Below, in pieces: positions 53,096 to 61,420 of a stretch of DNA of 64,000 nucleotides. The first letter of the stretch is position 1. Every line of letters starts with the position of its first letter. The stretch lies in the NCBI GenBank assembly GCA_045612105.1, contig JAZKYL010000113.1, forward strand, positions 265,447-329,446. The letters are read 5' to 3'. The translations under genes and the position numbers were made by a program. Below the pieces are notes generated by a model that did not search any database, was not told the DNA's origin, and was given only the letters and a program-made list of their open reading frames with translations. Source of the stretch: SVTX01 sp045612105. GTDB taxonomy: Bacteria; Bacillota; Clostridia; Oscillospirales; CAG-272.

Positions 53096-56000
53096 ATGAA
53101 AAGATCAAGTATCGCTCTTGTTGCGTTTATCATCATCTGCTCAATGCTGATACCGATGTTGTCTGCATGCGGAGGAGAAAATGAGACGACTGTCTCCACT
53201 ACAGCTCCTTCAACTGAAACAAGTAGTATTGAAAGCAACCAATCAGAAGATGAAAAAACCACTCAAACGTCAGAAACCGAAGTACCAACTCAAATTACCG
53301 ATTCCGACAAGATTGAACCTGATACGGAATCCGTTTCTGAGCAACTCCACAACACAAGTGAAACGGAAACTGACACAATAGTAGATTCTTCCTATGAATC
53401 TGTATCAAACGTGGACGATGAAAGCGAAAATGTCTCCGAAACAATAAGCGAAAGCGATACTATATCCACTGTGGAAAGCGAATCTGCTTCCGATATAGCA
53501 AATGAAAACGAGTCGGTTTCCGATATAGTAAGTGAAACCGAATCCGCTTTTGATATATCAAGCGAAAGTGAAATCGCATCTCAGGAAACAACAGAACCCG
53601 AAAATAACGATATCCCCTGGGTTGATCCTCTGCCCCTTGAGGGCGAATATGCCTCTACAATAGAATTGGCAAATAAAAACGCTAATGGAGTAAACGTTTC
53701 CTATACTTCAGGCGCAAGAGACCACATATTTGTCGAAAACAAGAATATGACTCTTACCTATTCGACATCGGCTTATGCCAATAAGCTTGTTTCTTCTATA
53801 AAAAACTCATCCGGTAAGTCTTATATCGAGAATACAATGGACGTTTTCGTCAAGATGAAAGGTAACGACACCCTGTTCTATGCCTCCGAATCAACAAATC
53901 CTGCATTAATGAACGTATACCGTTACGGATATTACTATTATCAGATTCTTCTCGACGGACAGGAATTTATAAACCAAGTAAACGTCGAAAAGGAGCTTGA
54001 TCTGGGGCTTTCCACACCCGATAATATCTTTGGAATTTCTGCTGCAACTCCTACAGAAGAAAACGCTATTGCTTATACAGTAATCAACACTTATGACCCA
54101 AGACTTCAGTATATAAAATCCTTCACCCCCTTCGCCGCGGCAGACTATAACTATATCGCCGTAACAATGAAGGTCTCCGGTAAGAGCGTGTCTATAGTAT
54201 CCGCTACCGCCTGGATCATTGCCGGCGAAAAGACCTCATTCGGAAGCCAGAGCGTAGGCTTCAAGCCCATAGCTGACGGCGAATTCCATACCTATTACAT
54301 AAGAATTGACGGTGTTACCGACTACACAGGCAACGTAAAGGGTCTCCGCTTCGACCTGGACGGTCTTGAGGGCGACACTTTTGAGATCAAGGATATCAAG
54401 GCTGTTAAGGGCAACACGGGCGGCGCTCCTCAGCTAGCTCTCAACCGTATCTTCAATACTTACTCCGATAAGCTTGTTCAGACACTTCAGGTGACAGCAA
54501 AGGCAGATACCACCGATATTGAAAAAATCGGAATGGTCACAAAAATCCCCGCAGATACCGTCGCAAAGCTTATAGTAAAGGACGCAAACGGTATACACGA
54601 ATCCATCGACGAGGTCGATTGGGATACCGCAGAATATTTAGCCTTTGATATCAAGGATGCGGGAATTTTCGGCTATATTATGCTCCCCGACGAGACAAGC
54701 GGTAAGCTTGAGGTCTATCTTGAAGGCGAAAATTACGTAGTATTACAATCCCGCGCCCCCGAGGGCAACTCCCTACAAAAGCCCAATGATGTCACCGTCA
54801 ACACCGGTGACTTCTATATGGGTCAGCGTATCTATACCGATGAAAGCCACGATTTCACAGCTTTTCTCCATGAAGCTTACTGCGAAAGAAATCCTCTTCC
54901 TGCCGAGAACATAATAGTCGATACCGAAAACTCCACCAAGGGAACATACGTCGGCTACAACGTTCTCCGCGGTTCATATGAATTCACTCTACAGTCCTCG
55001 GGCTTCGGCACAGCATACTATTACGAGCAGAATAAGCACTACGGCGTAAGATTCACCGTCAAGGGCGACGGATATGACCGTGTGATCTATATCCAAAGCA
55101 CCCTTGAAGCTGGTCAGCTTGAATGCTCCGCTATTCTTGACGAAAACAATCTGCTCCTCCCCATTCCCGTTGAGGTCTGCAAAAACTTTGCAGACGGAGA
55201 TCACTCCATACACTGGTACGTTGACAAAACCTACAGCGAGACATATTTCCCGATCTCTATCGGGGATAAAGAAGAACAGACCTATAATCTACTTCATCTC
55301 TATCAGAATTGGGGTAGATATCCCCTCAAGCAGATATCTTCCATACAGTTCCATTGTCCCTATTATCATCTCTCAACCGGTGTAACCGAGACAAACTGTA
55401 TCGTAAATTGGTACACGACAAAGTCTGCAAGAAATATTTACTCCGTTCTTCCCGACCACAGACCCATGTCGGCTCCCTTCTGGGCAAGCGAGCCTCAGCA
55501 CACCTCGGGTGGTGAGCACGGATTCCTTGAATACACAGACTCTGAGGGCAATTATAACGCCACCGAGAATACGAAAAACGTGATCACCTCATACGGACCT
55601 ATTTACGCCGAGATAATTATGGATTATATCTCCGACGATGGCAAGATCAAGGTGAGCTATACTCATATGGAAATGCCCCAGACCGATGAGAACAGAACCT
55701 ACTATACTATGAAATATGAGGTTCTTGAAGACATCAGTTTCAACAACTTCCGTGATGATTTTACCTTCTATACCGTTTCCCCAAAATCGGGTGTCGAATA
55801 TCGTTACCTCTCCTTCTATTCCACCGGCGGAAAACCCGTCAACAAAAAGATGAGCCAAAATGATAAAGCAAAGAGCTATATTTTAGGCAAAGATCAGCCC
55901 TATTTCACTATGTACGAGGCTTCTCCCGACTGCTCATCCAAAAACGATTACGTAAATCTCTCCTTCCTTATCCATAGCTCCGAATTCGTTATGGGCGGTG

Positions 56001-57937
56001 AGAAGATCGATCCCGACTTTATCATCAACAATCTTAACCAAAGCGTAAAGCTCTCTCTTGATCTCGGTAAAGTCAACCTTAAAGCAGGCGATACCTTTAC
56101 CATAAATGCAATTATTATGCCCTGGGGCTCCCAAAAGACCGTATATGAATCTGACGAAGAAGACTTTATTGCATATCAAAACGTTCACGATGTAAGAGAA
56201 AACTCTCTTGTCAATGCGCTGAAGGCAACCGCCATCAAGGATTGTGTAATTGACGAAAGCAGCGTTTTCCTTCCCACAGTTTGCTCCATCAACGGCAAGA
56301 GCGCGGAATTCACCCTCTCGGGCGGCGCCAACAACTGCACCGTTAAGCTCAAGGGCTTCACCCACAACACCATTCCCACGGTCTATGAGCTTAACAAGGA
56401 TGGCGAATGGGAAAGATATAACCTAAGCTCCTTCTATTACCCCGATAATTCCGGATATGCTAACAGCTACGACGGCTACGGAGTTCAATATGAGGATAAC
56501 GGTCTCTATTCTTACTCCTTCGTCGTAAAAATGTTTGAGGGCAGAGACCGCACCTTTAAGTTCGTAGTTGACGAGGAGGAATACAAGAATAACCCAGAGA
56601 TCAAACCCGAAGGCGGCGGTGAAGACGTAATTCCTCCCGCAGAGCTTGTTGAAGGATATAACAGATACTTCGATTCCGAAGGAATGAAAGAAGCCCTTGA
56701 TGCAGGAAATAACAAGATGGGCAAGGTAGAAATTCTTACCGATGCTACCGGAACATTTACCCGTTTCTACGGAACCGGAACAAACGACCCATACTTCTAT
56801 CTCTATTCCGCAGTCAACGAGGAGAATCCTCTCCCCACGGGACAGTTCTTCGTATTCAAATACAGGCTTGCCTCTACCAATACCGATAACAACTGGATGA
56901 CAATCTTCTCCAGCACTGAAAAAATGACTGCAAGCACCTCTACCACCATCAAATACAGTGATATTCCAAAGGACGATCAGTGGCACGTCATAGTGATCAA
57001 CTACGCTCTTACTCAGCCCGATTCCTTTATGAAGGATAAGGACGGAGGTTACTACGCAAAGCATCTTCGCTTCGACGTATTCGGAACCAGCTATCCTAAC
57101 ACATCGTATATTGACTTCCAATATATGGCGTTTGACGACAGCTTTGAGGAAATACTCGCGGCAAACTCCGATATGGAAAGCATCATCTACTACGACGGAG
57201 ACTATTACACCGTCAAGACCGACGGCGGCAAAATGCCTCAGAAAGTCGTGATCGACGATGACACAAGAACCTACGATACCCCATTCGATCTCTACTTCAG
57301 CGCGCGTATGCTGGCTCACAGAATGGTAAAGAGCGGAGTCGGCATGAAAGATCAGCTTATTGAACTTGTGGAGACACCAGATCTCTCTTACGTTACACTT
57401 TACGGAAACGTTGACGAAACACCCGGTGAATCCTATCTCAGATTTTTGGTCGATAACGAGGGCACTCAAAAAACAGGACAGTATCTTGTAATCAAATATA
57501 AAACCACTCTTGATTCCTATATGGAGATATACGCAAGCACTGAAAGCACTTCTCCCAATAATGACGAAAGAGTGGGCATCGACAAGACCAATAAGCTATA
57601 CGTCAATAACGGCGAGTGGCAGATCATTATCATCGACCTCGGTTCCCTCCTCATCAAGGATTCAAATCCTGACGACGCAAAACCTCGCGGATTCAAACCT
57701 GATGCCCAGGGCGATTATTATGCAAAGGTTTTGCGTATAGATCCCTTCAACTCGGCAACGGCGCATGCAACAGGTATTGGAGTTACTTTCGGATTTATCG
57801 CTATCTGCGGCGATGATGCTCTCGACGAGGCTATCACGTTTGATACGAGTGTTGATACAGTTCTCTTCTATAACGGCACTCTGACCGCTTACGATCCCAC
57901 CACCGGAGAGATCAAGACAGACTATCAGACTCCGTGA
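53096..57937 (+). CDS. Giant surface lipoprotein C of the same family
   Basis: A 1613-residue paralog of A and B. The signal peptide ends in IPMLSACGG (Cys about 25); the stalk to about 175 is Ser/Glu/Asp-rich. Domain order repeats A and B: N-terminal domain (ANKNANGV, YIENTMDVFVKM, YRYGYYYYQILLDG), jelly-roll-like domain (KPIADGEFHTYYIRIDGVTD, GLRFDLDG), and core (YYHLSTGVTETNC, SEPQHTSGGEHGFLEY, GDTFTINAIIMPWGSQ, VRENSLVNALKAT). The tail has two DGEWH-type modules (56630-57200 and 57270-57840) and no SADGG module. ATG 53096 follows GAAAGGAAAC. TATAAT at 53035-53040 is a probable -10 without a good -35. Function unknown; glycan or wall binding is inferred from the jelly-roll look. Confidence 0.88.
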   Translation: MKRSSIALVAFIIICSMLIPMLSACGGENETTVSTTAPSTETSSIESNQSEDEKTTQTSETEVPTQITDSDKIEPDTESVSEQLHNTSETETDTIVDSSYESVSNVDDESENVSETISESDTISTVESESASDIANENESVSDIVSETESAFDISSESEIASQETTEPENNDIPWVDPLPLEGEYASTIELANKNANGVNVSYTSGARDHIFVENKNMTLTYSTSAYANKLVSSIKNSSGKSYIENTMDVFVKMKGNDTLFYASESTNPALMNVYRYGYYYYQILLDGQEFINQVNVEKELDLGLSTPDNIFGISAATPTEENAIAYTVINTYDPRLQYIKSFTPFAAADYNYIAVTMKVSGKSVSIVSATAWIIAGEKTSFGSQSVGFKPIADGEFHTYYIRIDGVTDYTGNVKGLRFDLDGLEGDTFEIKDIKAVKGNTGGAPQLALNRIFNTYSDKLVQTLQVTAKADTTDIEKIGMVTKIPADTVAKLIVKDANGIHESIDEVDWDTAEYLAFDIKDAGIFGYIMLPDETSGKLEVYLEGENYVVLQSRAPEGNSLQKPNDVTVNTGDFYMGQRIYTDESHDFTAFLHEAYCERNPLPAENIIVDTENSTKGTYVGYNVLRGSYEFTLQSSGFGTAYYYEQNKHYGVRFTVKGDGYDRVIYIQSTLEAGQLECSAILDENNLLLPIPVEVCKNFADGDHSIHWYVDKTYSETYFPISIGDKEEQTYNLLHLYQNWGRYPLKQISSIQFHCPYYHLSTGVTETNCIVNWYTTKSARNIYSVLPDHRPMSAPFWASEPQHTSGGEHGFLEYTDSEGNYNATENTKNVITSYGPIYAEIIMDYISDDGKIKVSYTHMEMPQTDENRTYYTMKYEVLEDISFNNFRDDFTFYTVSPKSGVEYRYLSFYSTGGKPVNKKMSQNDKAKSYILGKDQPYFTMYEASPDCSSKNDYVNLSFLIHSSEFVMGGEKIDPDFIINNLNQSVKLSLDLGKVNLKAGDTFTINAIIMPWGSQKTVYESDEEDFIAYQNVHDVRENSLVNALKATAIKDCVIDESSVFLPTVCSINGKSAEFTLSGGANNCTVKLKGFTHNTIPTVYELNKDGEWERYNLSSFYYPDNSGYANSYDGYGVQYEDNGLYSYSFVVKMFEGRDRTFKFVVDEEEYKNNPEIKPEGGGEDVIPPAELVEGYNRYFDSEGMKEALDAGNNKMGKVEILTDATGTFTRFYGTGTNDPYFYLYSAVNEENPLPTGQFFVFKYRLASTNTDNNWMTIFSSTEKMTASTSTTIKYSDIPKDDQWHVIVINYALTQPDSFMKDKDGGYYAKHLRFDVFGTSYPNTSYIDFQYMAFDDSFEEILAANSDMESIIYYDGDYYTVKTDGGKMPQKVVIDDDTRTYDTPFDLYFSARMLAHRMVKSGVGMKDQLIELVETPDLSYVTLYGNVDETPGESYLRFLVDNEGTQKTGQYLVIKYKTTLDSYMEIYASTESTSPNNDERVGIDKTNKLYVNNGEWQIIIIDLGSLLIKDSNPDDAKPRGFKPDAQGDYYAKVLRIDPFNSATAHATGIGVTFGFIAICGDDALDEAITFDTSVDTVLFYNGTLTAYDPTTGEIKTDYQTP

Positions 57938-58036
57938 TCAACTGATCTTGACAACGTCAATATTGGACCGCGAGTTTGCAATATTCACTGTTTCAATCGG
58001 TGATATACTAACTCAATAATATGTTTACAAAATCAT

Positions 58037-58076
58037 AGCTTCCCACTTGCTTTTTTAGCAAATGGGAAGCTTTTTA
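58037..58076 (+). terminator. Intrinsic terminator of lipoprotein C gene
   Basis: A 14-bp stem with one mismatch (58037-58050 with 58058-58071) followed by TTTTT. It lies 100 bases beyond the stop; the interval 57938-58036 shows nothing else. Confidence 0.85.
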
Positions 58077-58163
58077 ATCAAAATTCAGAGGATTTCAACG
58101 GTTTTCATCAACATTTGAAAAACCACTTTTTTGCTGATTTTAGCAAATTTGTTCGTTTCCCTA

Positions 58164-58192
58164 TTTACAAGCACTATTTTTTGTGATATAAT
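58164..58192 (+). promoter_or_regulatory. Sigma-A promoter of the TerB-ATPase-helicase operon
   Basis: TTTACA (58164-58169), 17-bp spacer, TATAAT (58187-58192), 38 bases before the ATG at 58230. Confidence 0.75.
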
Positions 58193-58229
58193 ATTATATT
58201 ACAGAATAATACGCAAAGGAGGTGTGAAT

Positions 58230-59987
58230 ATGTCTGAAAGCGAAAAGAATCCCCAGAGTGAAAACGACTTTTGGAACCTTGACGAATATGCAAAAAAGCC
58301 TTATGTACAAAGGCAAATCAAACAGTTTCCCAAAAGCTCCACCGAAGCCGTAAACGTCGAATCAAACGATATTTTGATAAATAATCACACGCAATATTCA
58401 GACAGTAAGCTATCCAAAAATCAAGAAAAAACTAACGATAGCACAATAACCAGATTCATCCCTCCCCATAATGATTCTATTTACGCAAAAAAGTATCTTT
58501 TATTTGAATACACACCAAAAAATCCTCTTATAAAAAGCGTGAAAGTGTATTCCGAAAAACAGGGAGAATTCCTTTTCCCGCAAGGAAATCTCTTTATTCG
58601 TGAACGTCGTGCGATCTTAAATCGAAAGGTTGCGGAATGCCCGCACGTCTCCTACTATTCCTATTCCCCACGTTACTCGCAAATGAGCCGCGCCCAGCTT
58701 TCTTGGTATATCTGGTGGAGAGAAAATGCCCGCAAAGGAACCTTTTTGAAAACCGATGAATCCTATATAATTCTTTACGCATATGAGCTTGCAACCACAT
58801 CAGACGATGAAGATAAAAGCGCAGCACTCGATATGCTCTGCTCACTTTTGACAAACTATACAGAAAAGGAAATAAACGTAGTTTTTCGAATGATGATACG
58901 AGATCTTATCTGTGATTTTTGTCTTGTTCACGGTTTGAGTGTTCCCTTGGAAAAGCTTTCCGGGATTGGAAAACTCATTACCGCAAATGCCTTTTTGCCC
59001 GAGTTTTTTATGGATCTTTCAGATGAAAACAGAACACGGGCGATGGACATTGGTCTTTCCGCTATTTCTATGTACGATTACAGAAAAAGTAAGTTTTACT
59101 CACCTGAAACCTCAGAAATATTTAAAAGAGTTATGAACGGAGCGCTTCAATCGGTCATTTCTGACGAAAACGCGTTTGATTCAATAACCTCTTTCACAAA
59201 CGGAGTATACGGTTACGTTACCGCAGAACGCAGGCCATTTGCGAGACTTGTAAACATAGTCAACAGAAATATTAAGCTCGAAATCTGCTACTATCAGCTA
59301 TCCAATATTCAGTCCGCAATAACCGATGCCATGCGTTACTCCGAAAACAAGCTTCGCGAACATATGGGCATAAAAAACAAGCTCCATATAACCGCAATCA
59401 ACCCCAACGTCAAAGCTGCATTGGATGTGTTTTTTGTTAAAAACTACCCCGCCATGCCTACGGTAGACAAACGGCGTAAAGCTACACACGAAAAAGAAGC
59501 CGAGGCTCATGAATACGATAGGCTTTACGATGTTCCCAAGGCAGAAATATCCCCCGAGCATGCTCTGGAGATCGAACGCGATTCTTGGAGTACGACAAAG
59601 ATATTGACAGAGGCTTTTTCCGACGAGAATGACATACAAAACGTAGATAATTCAAATCAAAACGCACCCGAACTTATCATTCAGCCTATATCTGTATCCG
59701 AGACCATTAAAAGTATTGCTACCGTACCAAATACACCCAAGCAGATCCAAGAAAACGGTCTTTTCGGTCAAATAAAAGCAGAAATTGGCGAACTAGCCGA
59801 TTTTATTAATCTTTGTAAATCACCCACTCCCACCGAACAACGAGAATTTGCAGCATCACATTCCATTACCGTTGACGAGATAGTCGACAGAATAAATGAG
59901 TGTGCCGCAAATATTTTCGGAGATATCATTCTTGAGGATATCGGTGGAGCTTACGCGATTATTGAAGATTATATTGACCAATTATAA
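58230..59987 (+). CDS. TerB_N-type protein of a TerB-ATPase-helicase cassette
   Basis: A 585-residue cytoplasmic protein. After a polar N-terminal region (about 1-125) comes a TerB_N-type domain (about 125-275) with SYYSYSPRYSQMSRAQLSWY, IWWRENARKGTF and TDESYIILYAYELAT; the C-terminal part (about 520-585, DEIVDRINECAANIFGDIIL and AYAIIEDYIDQL) resembles TerB_C. TerB-related proteins occur in tellurite- and phage-linked stress systems, often beside ATPases and helicases. The ATG at 58230 follows AAAGGAGGTG; an ATG at 58131 lies before the promoter. It is the first gene of an operon whose next gene starts 15 bases on. Confidence 0.8.
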   Translation: MSESEKNPQSENDFWNLDEYAKKPYVQRQIKQFPKSSTEAVNVESNDILINNHTQYSDSKLSKNQEKTNDSTITRFIPPHNDSIYAKKYLLFEYTPKNPLIKSVKVYSEKQGEFLFPQGNLFIRERRAILNRKVAECPHVSYYSYSPRYSQMSRAQLSWYIWWRENARKGTFLKTDESYIILYAYELATTSDDEDKSAALDMLCSLLTNYTEKEINVVFRMMIRDLICDFCLVHGLSVPLEKLSGIGKLITANAFLPEFFMDLSDENRTRAMDIGLSAISMYDYRKSKFYSPETSEIFKRVMNGALQSVISDENAFDSITSFTNGVYGYVTAERRPFARLVNIVNRNIKLEICYYQLSNIQSAITDAMRYSENKLREHMGIKNKLHITAINPNVKAALDVFFVKNYPAMPTVDKRRKATHEKEAEAHEYDRLYDVPKAEISPEHALEIERDSWSTTKILTEAFSDENDIQNVDNSNQNAPELIIQPISVSETIKSIATVPNTPKQIQENGLFGQIKAEIGELADFINLCKSPTPTEQREFAASHSITVDEIVDRINECAANIFGDIILEDIGGAYAIIEDYIDQL

Positions 59988-60001
59988 ATTTGGAGATTAT
60001 T

Positions 60002-61396
60002 ATGAACGAAAATATGCAGAATAACATGCCCCAAGTGCCTCGACGCATTCTTTCATCACTGTTATCCAGTGTATCGGCAGGAGTTGTGCCAAGAGCAGGA
60101 TCACCATATATTGCTATCGGACGCAAGGACGAGATAGCGGCATTTCTCTCCGACCTTGAGGAGATAAACGAAGGCGGAGGAGCTATGCGTTTCCTTATAG
60201 GACGTTACGGAAGCGGCAAGAGCTTTCTTATTCAGCTTATACGCGGTTACGCTCTTGAGCGTGATTTTCTCACCGCAGATTGCGATCTTTCACCCGAAAG
60301 GAAGCTGAGCGGCAGCGGAAACAGTGCTATCGCTACTTACCGCGAGCTGATGAAAAATCTTGCATCCAAATCCTCCCCTGACGGCGGTGCTCTTCCTAAG
60401 ATCATCTCCCGTTGGATCGGTAAGATTCGCGGAGATATGGTAGCCGAAGATATTTCACCCGATGACGAGAAATTCGAGCGTGAGCTTGCAAAAAGGCTAA
60501 ACGCAGAGCTTTCCGAGCTTGAATTTTTGGTGGGCGGCTTTGATTTTGCCCGTGTAATACTTGAATACTACAAAGCAAGCGTGTCCGACGGCGAGGAAGC
60601 AAGCGCAAGAATGAGTGCCTGTCTCCGTTGGCTCCGCGGCGAATACTCCACCAAGACCGAGGCGAAAAACGGACTTGGATTTTCGGTATCGGTCATCATA
60701 AACGACGACAACTGGTATGATTTTCTCAAGCTTTGGGCGGTTTTATCCAAGAAAATGGGCTACCGTGGACTTGTAGTCTTTATCGACGAGTGCGTAAACC
60801 TTTACAAGATTCCTCACCGCGTCAGCCGCGAAAACAACTACGAAAAGATACTGTCGATGTTCAACGACACCCTTCAGGGGCGCGCTCCCGGACTTGACAT
60901 CGTATTCGGCGGCACTCCCCAGTTTTTGGAGGACACCAGACGAGGACTCTTCAGCTACGAGGCTCTTCGCTCACGTCTTTGCGACAGTAAATTTGCCCTT
61001 GACGGCTTCAAGAACCTTATAGGTCCTGTTATTCGTTTGCGTCGTCTTACCGACGATGAGCTTTTCGCTCTGATTCAACGTGTTACAGCGCTATATTCTC
61101 AGTTTTATCAATGGGATTGCCGTGTTACAAACGAGGACAGACTTAAATTTCTCAATATCTGTCTCTCAAGAGCAGGCGCTGACAGTATGATAACCCCCCG
61201 CGAGATGCTCCGCGACTATATGACGGTTCTGAACATACTGATGCAGAACCCAGAGGCAAGCTTTGACGACGTTGTAGGCAGTCACGTGACACTTAAGACC
61301 GATAAGGACGAGGATCCCGATATAGTCCCCGCTCAAGACGAAGAAACACCGCCTACCGTAAACAAAAAATTTACCGCAAACGACATTGAGTTTTGA
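60002..61396 (+). CDS. BrxD-like P-loop ATPase (DUF2791 / BREX ATP-binding type)
   Basis: A 464-residue ATPase. VPRRILSSLLSSVSAGVVPR opens the protein as in BrxD-type ATPases; IGRKDEIAAFLSDL is followed by Walker A GRYGSGKS (residues 67-74), Walker B GLVVFIDEC (about 256-264), a sensor region IVFGGTPQFLEDTRRGL and LSRAGADSMITPREMLRDY near the C-terminus. Family members belong to BREX types that also carry the Lhr-like helicase BrxHI, which here is encoded next. The ATG at 60002 follows TTGGAG; an in-frame TTG at 59990 is part of that ribosome binding site. It probably loads or drives the helicase; this is inferred from the pairing. Confidence 0.85.
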   Translation: MNENMQNNMPQVPRRILSSLLSSVSAGVVPRAGSPYIAIGRKDEIAAFLSDLEEINEGGGAMRFLIGRYGSGKSFLIQLIRGYALERDFLTADCDLSPERKLSGSGNSAIATYRELMKNLASKSSPDGGALPKIISRWIGKIRGDMVAEDISPDDEKFERELAKRLNAELSELEFLVGGFDFARVILEYYKASVSDGEEASARMSACLRWLRGEYSTKTEAKNGLGFSVSVIINDDNWYDFLKLWAVLSKKMGYRGLVVFIDECVNLYKIPHRVSRENNYEKILSMFNDTLQGRAPGLDIVFGGTPQFLEDTRRGLFSYEALRSRLCDSKFALDGFKNLIGPVIRLRRLTDDELFALIQRVTALYSQFYQWDCRVTNEDRLKFLNICLSRAGADSMITPREMLRDYMTVLNILMQNPEASFDDVVGSHVTLKTDKDEDPDIVPAQDEETPPTVNKKFTANDIEF

Positions 61397-61420
61397 TTTG
61401 CCATATAAAAAGGAGGATTT

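Noticed and set aside
56423..57469. 348-codon frame antisense to giant lipoprotein C
   Set aside because: Shadow of the biased plus-strand frame; similar shadows occur opposite A and B.
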